Assembly (NCBI RefSeq): GCF_000648235.2
Contig: NZ_AP017978.1
Coordinates: 167,308 to 231,307, forward strand
Direction of reading: 5' to 3'
DNA from: Neochlamydia sp. S13
GTDB taxonomy: Bacteria; Chlamydiota; Chlamydiia; Chlamydiales; Parachlamydiaceae
Length of the DNA: 64,000 nt
Of this stretch, positions 10,401-19,700 are shown piece after piece. How positions within the stretch are numbered: position 1 is the stretch's first letter; each line of letters begins with the position of its first letter. A program made the translations under genes and the position numbers. The notes below the pieces were generated by a model, which was not told the origin of the DNA, searched no databases, and saw only the letters and a program-made list of their open reading frames with translations.

Positions 10401-13400
10401 CACGGTGGTAATTTTTTACAATAACCTAGGAGCAATCTACAAAGACCAAGGCAATTTAAGCCAGGCGGAAGAATGTAGCAACAAAGCGCTTGCCATTGAC
10501 CTTAAGCTTTTTGGTGAAAATCATCCTACGGTGGCAAGAAATTACTATAATCTAGGACTAATCTACCAAAGCCAAGGCAATTCAGACAAAGCAGCAGAGT
10601 ATAACAACAAAGCACTTGCCATTCACCTTAAGCTTTTTGGTGAAAATCATCCCAACGTGGCAACTTGTTACAACAACTTAGGACAAATCTACCAAAGCCA
10701 AGGCAATTTAGACAAAGCAGCAGAGTATAACAACAAAGCACTTGCCATTCACCTTAAGCTTTTTGGTGAAAATCATCACGGTGTGGCAAGAGATTACAAT
10801 AATCTAGGACTAATCTACCAAAGCCAAGGCAATTTAAGCCAGGCGGAAGAGTGTAGCAACAAAGCGCTTGCCATTGACCTTAAGCTTTTTGGTGAAAATC
10901 ATCCTACGGTGGCAAGAAATTACAATAACCTAGGACTAATCTACCAAAGCCAAGGCAATTTAGACAAAGCAGCAGAGTATAACAACAAAGCACTTGCCAT
11001 TGATCTTAAGCTTTTTGGTGAAAATCATCTCGAGGTGGCAATGTGTTACAATAACCTAGGACAAATCTACCAAGAGCAAGGCAATTTAGACAAAGCAGCA
11101 GAGTATAACAACAAAGCGCTTGCCATTGACCTTAAGCTTTTTGGCAAAAATCATCCTAGGGTGGCAAGAGATTACAATAATCTAGGACTAATCTACCAAA
11201 GCCAAGGCAATTTAGACAAAGCAGCAGAGTATAACAACAAAGCACTTGCCATTCACCTTAAGCTTTTTGGTGAAAATCATCCCGATGCGGCAATTGATTA
11301 CAATAACCTAGGGCAAATCTACAAAGACCAAGGCAATTTAAGCCAGGCGGAAGAGTGTAGCAACAAAGCGCTTGCCATTGACCTTAAGCTTTTTGGTGAA
11401 CATCATCCTACGGTGGCAAGAGATTACAATAATCTAGGACTAATCTACCGAGAGCAAGGCAATCTAGGCCAGGCGGAAGAGTGTAGCAACAAAGCGCTTG
11501 CCATTGACCTTAAGCTTTTTGGTGAAAATCATCCTACGGTGGCAATTGATTACAATAATCTAGGACTAATCTACCAAAGCCAAGGCAATTTAGACAAAGC
11601 AGCAGAGTATAACAACAAAGCGCTTGCCATTGACCTTAAGCTTTTTGGTGAACATTATCCTACGGTGGCAACTTGTTACAACAACTTAGGACAAATCTAC
11701 CAAAGCCAAGGCAATTTAGACAAAGCAGCAGAGTATAACAACAAAGCACTTGCCATTCACCTTAAGCTTTTTGGTGAAAATCATCCCGCGGCGGCAACTT
11801 ATTACAATAACCTAGGACAAATCTACCAAGAGCAAGGCAATTTAAGCCAGGCGGAAGAGTGTAGCAACAAAGCGCTTGCCATTGACCTTAAGCTTTTTGG
11901 TGAAAATCATCCTACGGTGGCAAGAGATTACAATAATCTAGGACTAATCTACCAAAGCCAAGGCAATTTAGACAAAGCAGCAGAGTATAACAACAAAGCA
12001 CTTGCCATTCACCTTAAGCTTTTTGGTGAAAATCATCCCACGGTGGCAACTTGTTACAACAACCTAGGACAAATCTACCAAAGCCAAGGCAATTTAGACA
12101 AAGCAGCAGAGTATAACAACAAAGCACTTGCCATTCACCTTAAGCTTTTTGGTGAAAATCATGCCGATGTGGCAATTGATTACAATAACCTAGGACAAAT
12201 CTACAAAGACCAAGGCAATTTAAGCCAGGCGGAAGAGTGTAGCAACAAAGCGCTTGCCATTGACCTTAAGCTTTTTGGTGAAAATCATCCTACGGTGGCA
12301 AGAGATTACAATAATCTAGGACTAATCTACCAAAGCCAAGGCAATTTAAGCCAGGCGGAAGAGTGTAGCAACAAAGCGCTTGCCATTGACCTTAAGCTTT
12401 TTGGTGAAAATCATCTCGAGGTGGCAATTGATTACAATAACCTAGGACTAATCTACAAAGACCAAGGCAATTTAAGCCAGGCGGAAGAGTGTAGCAACAA
12501 AGCGCTTGCCATTGACCTTAAGCTTTTTGGTGAAAATCATCCTACGATGGCAAGAGATTACAATAATCTAGGACTAATCTACCAAAGCCAAGGCAATTTA
12601 GACAAAGCAGCAGAGTATAACAACAATGCACTTGCCATTCACCTTAAGCTTTCTGGTGAAAATCATCCTACGGTGGCAATTGATTACAATAACCTAGGAC
12701 AAATCTACCAAGAGCAAGGCAATCTAGTCCAGGCGGAAGAGTGTAGCAACAAAGCGCTTGCCATTGACCTTAAGCTTTTTGGTGAAAATCATCCTACGAT
12801 GGCAAGAGATTACAATAATCTAGGACTAATCTACCAAAGCCAAGGCAATTTAGACAAAGCAGCAGAGTATAACAACAAAGCGCTTGCCATTGACCTTAAG
12901 CTTTTTGGTGAAAATCATCCCAACGTGGCAACTTATTACAATAACCTAGGACAAATCTACCAAGAGCAAGGCAATCTAGTCCAGGCGGAAGAGTGTAGCA
13001 ACAAAGCGCTTGCCATTGACCTTAAGCTTTTTGGTGAAAATCATCCCGATGTGGCAAGAGATTACAATAATCTAGGACTAATCTACCGAGAGCAAGGCAA
13101 TCTAGGCCAGGCGGAAGAGTGTAGCAACAAAGCGCTTGCCATTGACCTTAAGCTTTTTGGTGAACATCATCCCACGGTGGCAACTTGTTACAGCAACCTA
13201 GGACAAATCTACCAAGAGCAAGGCAATTTAGGCCAGGCGGAAGAGTGTAGCAGCAAAGCGCTTGCCATTGACCTTAAGCTTTTTGGTGAAAATCATCCCG
13301 ATGTGGCAAGAGATTACAATAACCTAGGACTAATCTACAAAGACCAAGGCAATTTAAGCCAGGCGGAAGAGTGTAGCAACAAAGCGCTTGCCATTAACCT

Positions 13401-13953
13401 TAAGCTTTTTGGTGAAAATCATCTCGAGGTGGCAATTGATTACAATAACCTAGGACAAATCTACCAAGAGCAAGGCAATTTAGGCCAGGCGGAAGAGTGT
13501 AGCAGCAAAGCGCTTGCCATTAACCTTAAGCTTTTTGGTGAATATCATCCTATGGTGGCAAATTGTTACAATAACCTGGGGGTAATTTACCACGAGCAAG
13601 GTAATTTAGACAAGGCGGAAGAGTATAGCAACAAAGCGCTTGCCATTAACCTTAAACTTTTTGGTGAAAACTACCACGAGGTGGCAAGCAATTATAGCAA
13701 CCTAGGAACAATCTACCAAGCTCAAGGCAATTTAGGCCAAGCGGAAGAGTCTATTAAAAAAGCGCTTGCCATTAACCTTAACCTTTTCGGCGAAAATCAT
13801 CCCGAAGTGGCAATTGATTATAATAACCTAGGGCAAATCTACAAAGATCGAGGCAATTTAGACAAAGCAGCAGAGTATATTAACAAAGCGCTTGCCATTA
13901 ACATTAATCTTTTGGGTGAAAATCATCCCCAAGTGGCAATTGATTACAAGTGA
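7477..13953 (+). CDS. Giant F-box/OTU/nucleotidyltransferase-like protein with 31 TPRs (paralogue 1)
   Basis: 2158 residues. An F-box-like motif covers about 30-72 (YAEISLKIFKEL...DL...VCKEWK). An OTU-cysteine-protease-like segment has GDGDCFF with Cys148 and GGHFIY with His276, 128 residues apart as in OTU domains. Residues 488-510 show a GS-x-AR-x-E...SDLEFG motif (G492, S493, D504, E506) of the GlnD/DUF294 nucleotidyltransferase type. From residue 854 on there are 31 tandem 42-residue kinesin-light-chain-type TPRs (YNNLG-x-IY...GN...A...NKALAI). No signal peptide or membrane segment is seen. It is probably a host-directed effector that binds the ubiquitin machinery, which is inference. It ends abruptly at the start of a 32nd repeat and lacks the C-terminal tail of its paralogues. 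Confidence 0.85.
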   Translation: MNLESSSINSFIFTTFKKLAKEKPYLGLGPYAEISLKIFKELSQQDLSNARGVCKEWKQLIEQTDEWKRLHLKKIKSNLPTNNQLANNKANSLNLSPPHWSRSQIAKSLWDDPSTIISDSIEIKVNAVAAYLHKEGFELRGVAGDGDCFFSAFLGSYKELPRKIPLLDEQNDKIFYLRHVLSDIYRHVNSKRAKEIREKGSWVSGLGEGDLLAQALSIPMRLITVNEDPSGCGINDMLIFSKVGLTSKKDRSREWETIPQQERPQEYIVIVDLGGHFIYAQKPLKQDKTLLLKSKISSNILFSNSLSTNKLKKTLETLESEELLSGEKIKELEQTYTLALQIAVQWKDPIQESFCIEELGDIYLRKQTSETLLQAAGLYNYALRLAPPQRQKILRDRLSQVQNLLVKQCKGKPFDSVVIEKQFEHNRSELKKFREEIEKKIQTLPENPSSQEVRELYGEIAQHIKIFFGQLVIQAVHQLDTAPCEYAMIGFGSLAREEMTPYSDLEFGILIQENNPINKKYFRNLTNLLHLKVINLGETILPALNIPCLKAINFFDGITPRGFAFDGAGVEGKGCKTPLGNGKTFELIQTPEKMAQYVGKDDEGRWWHEKEPHLPMELLNFTHLLGNEKLTKAYDKKIQEILNTSYQESVDLRQHLAKQHLMLADMEAFNPGMGDLDRNGMLFQVKNDFYRFPHLALDRLALLKKVEASDTFTRIDKLRELEIITKGATEKLKDWMSLALFMRLKTYSHYQAQKEMMNPLLKPFGFEDPDLIQQQFALDHKALKKIKKIYHIFIPFYQVIQDFLAGNEDILKSSDLEDNSPETQGNIHRRLFQHKKAEKWFLLAQEANPQNARVLNALAIIYLEQGKLGQAAEYINKALAISLKLFGENHPTVAIYYNNLGQIYKDQGNLSQAEECSNKALAIHLKLFGENHPMVATCYNNLGQIYQSQGNLDKAAEYNNKALAIDLKLFGEHHPTVVIFYNNLGAIYKDQGNLSQAEECSNKALAIDLKLFGENHPTVARNYYNLGLIYQSQGNSDKAAEYNNKALAIHLKLFGENHPNVATCYNNLGQIYQSQGNLDKAAEYNNKALAIHLKLFGENHHGVARDYNNLGLIYQSQGNLSQAEECSNKALAIDLKLFGENHPTVARNYNNLGLIYQSQGNLDKAAEYNNKALAIDLKLFGENHLEVAMCYNNLGQIYQEQGNLDKAAEYNNKALAIDLKLFGKNHPRVARDYNNLGLIYQSQGNLDKAAEYNNKALAIHLKLFGENHPDAAIDYNNLGQIYKDQGNLSQAEECSNKALAIDLKLFGEHHPTVARDYNNLGLIYREQGNLGQAEECSNKALAIDLKLFGENHPTVAIDYNNLGLIYQSQGNLDKAAEYNNKALAIDLKLFGEHYPTVATCYNNLGQIYQSQGNLDKAAEYNNKALAIHLKLFGENHPAAATYYNNLGQIYQEQGNLSQAEECSNKALAIDLKLFGENHPTVARDYNNLGLIYQSQGNLDKAAEYNNKALAIHLKLFGENHPTVATCYNNLGQIYQSQGNLDKAAEYNNKALAIHLKLFGENHADVAIDYNNLGQIYKDQGNLSQAEECSNKALAIDLKLFGENHPTVARDYNNLGLIYQSQGNLSQAEECSNKALAIDLKLFGENHLEVAIDYNNLGLIYKDQGNLSQAEECSNKALAIDLKLFGENHPTMARDYNNLGLIYQSQGNLDKAAEYNNNALAIHLKLSGENHPTVAIDYNNLGQIYQEQGNLVQAEECSNKALAIDLKLFGENHPTMARDYNNLGLIYQSQGNLDKAAEYNNKALAIDLKLFGENHPNVATYYNNLGQIYQEQGNLVQAEECSNKALAIDLKLFGENHPDVARDYNNLGLIYREQGNLGQAEECSNKALAIDLKLFGEHHPTVATCYSNLGQIYQEQGNLGQAEECSSKALAIDLKLFGENHPDVARDYNNLGLIYKDQGNLSQAEECSNKALAINLKLFGENHLEVAIDYNNLGQIYQEQGNLGQAEECSSKALAINLKLFGEYHPMVANCYNNLGVIYHEQGNLDKAEEYSNKALAINLKLFGENYHEVASNYSNLGTIYQAQGNLGQAEESIKKALAINLNLFGENHPEVAIDYNNLGQIYKDRGNLDKAAEYINKALAININLLGENHPQVAIDYK
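10036..13947 (+). repeat. 31-copy 126-bp coding tandem repeat
   Basis: Each 126-bp unit encodes one 42-residue TPR. Two main unit types occur, one with DKAAEYNNKAL and one with SQAEECSNKAL, often alternating. Many units are nearly identical at DNA level, including synonymous positions, which points to recent duplication or recombination within the array. The frame stays open through about 3.9 kb. Confidence 0.95.
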
Positions 13954-14025
13954 AATATTGGAAAGGGTTGTTAAATTTTAGTCTTATAATGTGTCCTAGG
14001 CAGTACTTGACCTGACAAGCATGAG

Positions 14026-14197
14026 TTACCTGGCAGGTACTATTTCTGTCAGTTGTAACTTATCTAACATCTTTTCTTGCGCAAGATGTTTAGCATCTAA
14101 GAATGTTTGTAAAGGCGTCTTGCCAAAACAATACTTTCCTGTATGTGTTCTCTCATTATTATACTCATTCATCCATTTTGTGGTGGCTTCGGTTGTT
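14026..14197 (-). pseudogene. C-terminal remnant of an IS481-like transposase
   Basis: The minus strand encodes about 56 residues ending at a TAA, with the integrase C-terminal motif KWMNEYNNERTHTGKYC then GKTP-x-QTF and LAQEKML. This matches the tail of IS481/rve-type transposases, DDE enzymes that move IS elements. The frame is closed just upstream by a stop, and no catalytic core remains. It lies 70 bp after the abrupt end of paralogue 1, so an IS insertion or deletion here may have removed that gene's 3' end. Confidence 0.75.
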
Positions 14198-14382
14198 TAG
14201 ACAGTTTTTTGCAAAATTAAGTAAGAAACTTTACCTTTTTAAGGTTTGTTCGATACAACATTAATCATCTTCTTCCACAATTTAATTCAAATTTTACGTA
14301 GCTTGGAGTTTCAATGACCATGTTGGTTTTGCGCCTATTATTTTATCTTACTTTTTTCATTTTCACCTAATAAGAGGTTATC

Positions 14383-15874
14383 TTAAAACCCCTCTTTTAA
14401 CTTATCAATTCGCCTTAACATCAGTCTAATCATCGATAGATAAATCCAATTTTCACTCGTAGTTGTTAGGTACTCATACTCTTTAGAAGTTCTTCGATTA
14501 CGACCAATCCATGCAAAAGTCCTTTCCACAATCCACCTCTTGGGCAGGACTTTAAAGCTTAAATCAAGGGTTTTTAAAAACTCTTCTATTTTATCCTCAT
14601 GTACCCAAAATCTACGAGGAGGCCTTTTAACGATCTCAAAGTCAATGTTATACTGCTCTTGGCAGGTTTTCTTTAATGCAGTGCCTTGATAGCCCATATC
14701 CGCCCAAACCTTGGTGATGGTTGAAAATAGGCTTTTGCATTTGTCTAACAGCTTAATTAAGGCCGTTCGATCGTTTTCGTCAGCAGCTCCTACATAGCAT
14801 GTTAATAATCGGGTCGCCCAAGGGAACTTCCCCCTTAGGCTCCCACAGACACGTACGTGAAACTCTCGCTTCATACGATTCTTATTGTTCTTCAAGCTTT
14901 CCAGCCTTTTCTCCACCCCCATAAGTTCCTCGTATTTCTACTTGACTTATTGAGTTGAATTGAACAATTCCAACCCCTTCGCTCCCTCTTCATTACAAAG
15001 ACTTCCTCACTACTACGAGTTGATCTGCCCCTCATACATGCTTCGATATTTCCCACTTTGTGTTCTTCATTTATATGGTTTTCTCTTAACCTCATCTATG
15101 AGGTTCCCACGTTCTATATAAAAGCCTAGACTAAGTTTACGCTATCTTTATGCCGGACGCCATTTAGGCAGTAAACAGGTTGCCCCTAAATTTATCCTGG
15201 AAGAGCTTTTAACCCCCAGTTTTGACATCATCTTTATGCTTTCGACACTTGGACCAATAGTTCACTTTCGTTCGTCTCCTTAGCCCTCACCTGATATGTT
15301 TATCACACCTTTTCCTTAACGCTCACTACCTTGGCTTTTGACCAAAGCAGCTTAAGGTGGTTTGAAATCTCTTCCTGCAAAGCGACTTCGAGGAGCCATT
15401 TTCCTCATCTTTCGTATAGTTACGCACATCTATAATGTGCTCGTGGCACACAAAAGCCTTGCGTATCCACTAGAATGTGCCTTTTACGCCCCTTAACCTT
15501 TTTAGCTCCATCGTAACCTGTGAGCCCCCCCTTTCTACTGTTTTAACTGACTGGCTATCGACGATGGCAGCGCTGGGATCGGGGTTCCTCCCCATTATAA
15601 CTCTTAATTTTTTCCTTAAATGATGATTAATTTTCTCAAACAAATGTGCGTCTTTCCACTTCTTAAAGTAAGTGTAAACCGTTTTCCAATGAGGAAAATC
15701 TTTGGGTAGATAATGCCATTGGCAACCGGTTCTTAAGACATAAAAAATAGCTTCCAATAACTCTCTTTTTGTATGTTTAATGGGTCTGCCTCCTTTGCTG
15801 TAATCCACTTCAAAGTAAATTTTAATGGCTTCCCATTCACGATCTGATAAATGACTAGGGTATGTATTGCTCAT
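14383..15874 (-). pseudogene. IS5-family transposase, split by intron and frameshift
   Basis: Exon 1 (15452-15874) starts at MSNTYPSHLSDREWEAI and carries the DUF4096-like N-terminus and the first catalytic Asp in [11 protein letters not shown]. The frame shifts at a G7 run (complement 15525-15531); restoring one G gives [21 protein letters not shown]. Exon 2 (14383-14807) continues with DENDR...VWADMGYQG (second Asp) and RWIVERTFAWIGRNRR (catalytic Glu). Removing the intron joins the two in frame. The frameshift could be a lesion, a sequencing error or a -1 frameshift site. Confidence 0.8.
14808..15451 (-). mobile_element. ORF-less group II intron inside the IS5 transposase
   Basis: Read on the minus strand it starts with the canonical GTGTGCC (15451) and ends with AT (14808). 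Near its 3' end is a domain V-like hairpin (about 14845-14880: GTATGAAGCGAGAGTTTCACGTAC core) followed by a domain VI-like hairpin. Its 5' half resembles the start of the larger intron at 49090-52481, including a shared TTCAAACCACCTTAAGCTGC segment. At 644 bp it has no reverse transcriptase gene, so it would need a maturase supplied in trans. Ends were placed by restoring the transposase frame. Confidence 0.75.
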
Positions 15875-15973
15875 CTTTACCTCCCTTTTCTCTCAAAATT
15901 ATCTTAAATAAGTTGTTTTGCATCAACCTATTAGATCTGTGAGAAAGCAGATTGATAAGATAAAACAGGGGTT

Positions 15974-16135
15974 TTAAGACATCCTCTTAAACGTGGACTG
16001 ACCACAGTATGGGCATAGCCGTGTAGGATTTATATGGGTAATAAAAACTCTGACCATATCCTCCTGAATATAAATATCCTTAAACTTTACCCCTTCCAAA
16101 TTAATAAGCTTTGTTAGATAATCATTATTTAGCAT
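15974..16135 (-). pseudogene. N-terminal fragment of an ISL3-like transposase
   Basis: About 54 residues beginning MLNNDYLTKLINLEGVKF and ending in a zinc-finger start (LCPYCGQSTFKR), typical of the N-terminus of ISL3-family transposases. An AAGGAG Shine-Dalgarno about 10 nt upstream supports the ATG at 16135. The gene is cut off by the end of the IS5 element, and the rest of it is not found on the other side. Confidence 0.65.
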
Positions 16136-16582
16136 TTGTTCACTCTCCTTTTTTGTTTGCAAACACTAGGATGTGACAAATGCTATTTTTATTTAATCCT
16201 ACTTCGTTAGGTTTAAGAAGTATCAAAAAATAGCCTTTTAGATGAGTCATGAATAGCTTGGCAAAAAGGGCAAATGATAATCCCGACTTTGACAGTTGTT
16301 TTCTAAGTAGATAATTATTAAAGGATTACATTCAAAAATTCAGGCACAACATAGGAGTTGAAACGTAGTAGTGTTAACTACTTTTAGCATTAAAGAAATT
16401 TTTTACCACGTAAACCTCCGAAGAGCCAAAAATTTAAGCCAATTCTTAAAAATCATTAGAAAAATAATATAGCGCTATTATTTTGACCTGCGGAACGCGT
16501 GTTCTAAAGAAAAATTTCCTCTATTCATTTTTCTACTACTTATCGAAGCCTTAAAGAAGAAAGAAATTTTAAAATTTAGAAA

Positions 16583-16761
16583 AAGATTTTATATTTTCTC
16601 TTCTTAATTACTCCATCGCTTCTCTAACGCTAGCATCAGCAAAAAATATTTTTTAGATTTAGATTGACAAATTATAACATTTCTTCAAAAAATTGAGGAT
16701 AAAGCAGATAGAGCTTTGAAGTGCAGGTGAAAATAAAGTTAGATAAAAGGAGGATAAGCTT
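16583..16761 (+). promoter_or_regulatory. Upstream block of the second TPR paralogue
   Basis: The gap 16163-16761 holds no gene I can recognise. Its last 180 bp repeat the block before paralogue 1: TTTAGATTGACAAATTATAAC (about 16665-16688), then GAAGTGCAGGTGAAAATAAA and a strong AAAGGAGGAT ribosome-binding site 8 nt before the ATG. Conservation between two copies whose flanks differ suggests a regulatory function or simply a shared duplication. Confidence 0.5.
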
Positions 16762-19700
16762 ATGAACTTAGAAAGTTCCTCTATTAACTCTTTTATATTT
16801 ACTACATTTAAGGAACTAGCAAAAGAAAAGCCTTATTTAGGGCTAGGCCCGTATGCAGAAATTAGCTTAAAAATTTTCAAGGAGCTGAGTCAGCAAGATC
16901 TAACTAACGCACGAGGTGTTTGTAAAGAGTGGAAGCAATTAATTGAACAAACGGATGGATGGAAAAGGCTTCATTTAAAGAAAATTAAAAGTAATTTACC
17001 CACCTATAATCAGCTTGCTGCTAATGAAGCAAATTCCTTAAATCTTTCTCCACCTCACTGGAGCCCCTCTCAAATAGCTAAGTCTTTATGGTATGATCCT
17101 TCAACTATTATTTGCGACTCCCAAGAAGCAAAAGTAAATGCTGTAGCTGCTTATCTACATAAAGAAGGCTTTGAATTAAAAGGTGTTGCAAGTGATGGCG
17201 ACTGCTTTTTTAATGCTTTTTTAGGAAGCTATGAAGGGCTTTCTAGAAAGATTCCATTGCTTGATATGCCCAGCGATAAAATTTCTTATTTAAGACAAGT
17301 GCTTTCAGACATTATTAAGCACACTAACAGTAAAAGAGCAGAAGAAATAATAGAAAAAGGAAGTTGGATAAGCGGCTTAGGAGAAGGAGATCTATTAGCC
17401 TCGGCTTTATCCATTCCTATAAGGCTAGTAACGGTTAATGAAGAACGATTGATTTGCGGTGTTAATGAAATGCTTATCTTTTCAAAAGTAGGCTTAACAT
17501 CTAAAAAAGTTAGATCCAGGGAATGGAAAAATACCCCTCTGGAAAAAAGGCCTCAAGAATATATCTTTATTGTAGATTTAGGTGGTCATTTTATTTATGC
17601 TCAAAAGCCCTTAAAGCAAGATAAAACTCTTCTTTCAAAGTCGAAAACCTCTTCTGATATTCTTTTTTCTAATTCTCTATCGATGAATGCATTAAAAAGC
17701 CCCCTAGAAACATTGGATAGCCAGGAGCTTTTATCAGACGAGGAGATAAAAAAATTAGAACAAACCTATACGCAAGCTTTACAAATTGCTGTTCAAGAGA
17801 AAGATCCTATTCAGGAGAGCTTTTGCATAGAAAAACTAGGTGACATTTATTTAAGAAAACAAACATCGGAAACGCTTCTGCAAGCGGCAGGCCTTTATAA
17901 TTATGCCTTACGCCTAGCTCCTCAAGAGCGTCAAAAAGTTCTTAGAGATAGACTTTCCCAAGTTCAAAATTTACTTGTTAAACAATGTAAAGGCAAAACT
18001 TTTGATTCCGCAATAATAGAGAAACAATTTGAAAACAATCGCAACGGATTAAAAAAATTTAGAGAAGAAATAGAGAAGAAAATTCAAACTCTGCCAGAGA
18101 ACCCTTCTTCCCAAAAGGTGAGAGATCTTTATGATGAGATAGCTCAACACATAAAAATTTTCTTCGGACAACTTGTAATACAAGCCGTGCATCAATTAGA
18201 TATTGAGCCTTGTGAGTATGCCATGATAGGCTTTGGCTCTCTAGCTAGGGAAGAAATGACTCCTTATTCCGACTTAGAATTTGGCATTCTTATACAAGAA
18301 GATACTCCTATAAATAAGAAGTACTTTAGGAATCTGACAAATTTACTTCATTTAAAAGTTATCAACTTAGGAGAAACTATTCTTCCTGCTTTAAATATTC
18401 CTTGCCTAAAAGCCATCCATTTTTTTGATGGTGTAACACCACGAGGCTTTGCCTTTGATGGAGCAGGAGTAGAAGGAAAAGGCTGCAAAACTCCTTTGGG
18501 TAATGATAAGACATTTGAGCTTATTCAGACTCCTGAACAGATGGCCCAATATGTGGGTAAAGATAAAAAAGGCCAGTGGTGGCATAAAAAAGAGCCTTAC
18601 CTTCCTATGGAATTGCTAAACTTTACTCATTTGTTAGGCAACGAGAAACTAACTAAAGCCTATGATAAAAAAATTCAAGAAATACTTAACACCTCTTATC
18701 AAGAAAGCGTTGATCTGCGCCAACATTTAGCCAAGCAGCACCTTATGCTAGCTGATATGGAAGCTTTTAATCCAGGAATGGGTGATTTAGATAGGAACGG
18801 CATGCTTTTTCAAGTTAAGAATGATTTTTATCGGTTTCCTCATTTAGCTTTGGATCGGCTAGCGCTTCTTAAAAAAGTAGAAGCTTCAGACACTTTTACT
18901 AGGATTGATAAATTAAGAGAGTTAGAGATTATAACGAAAGGGGCCACTGAAAAGTTAAAGGACTGGATGAGCCTAGCCTTATTCATGCGCCTTAAGGCTT
19001 ATTCTCATTATCAGGCGCAAAAAGAGATGATGAATCCTCTCCTTAAACCCTTTGGCTTTGAGGATCCAGATCTTATTAAACAGCAGTTTGCCCTAGATCA
19101 TAACGCATTAGAAAAGATAAGAAAAATCTACCGCATCTTTATTCCTTTCTATCAAGCCATTAAAGAATTTTTAGCAGGCAATGAAGACAAACTTGAATTT
19201 TCTGATTTGGAGGATAACTCACCAGAGACGCAAGGGGATATACTCCAAAGGCTTTTTCAATATAAAAAAGCAGAAAAATGGTATCTATTAGCAAAAGTAG
19301 CAAATCCACAAACTTCGAAGGTTTTAAATGCTCTTGGAATCATTTTCCACGCCCAAGGCAATTTAGACAAGGCGGCAGAGTATATTAACAAAGCACTTGA
19401 TATTAACCTTAAGCTTTTTGGTGAAAATCATCTCACGGTGGCAAGAGATTACAATAACCTAGGACAAATCTACAAAGAGCAAAGCAATTTAGACAAGGCG
19501 GCAGAGTATATTAACAAAGCACTTGCCATTGACCTTAAACTTCTTGGTAAAAATCATCCCGTGGTAGCAAGCAATTATAGCAACCTAGGAGCAATCTACC
19601 AAGCCCAAGGCAATTTAGGCCAAGCGGAAGAGTATATTAACAAAGCGCTTGATATTAATCTTAATTTTTTTGGTGAAAATCATTTCACGGTGGCAAGAGA

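Larger units (their letters stand above)
14373..15987 (-). mobile_element. IS5-family element carrying a group II intron
   Basis: The ends form an imperfect inverted repeat: AGAGGTTATCTTAAAACCCC at the left (14373) and its near complement at the right, ending at 15987. A TA dinucleotide flanks both sides, a possible 2-bp target duplication. Inside is an IS5-type transposase gene split by an ORF-less group II intron and by a frameshift. It was inserted into an ISL3-like transposase gene whose start remains on the right side. Confidence 0.8.
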
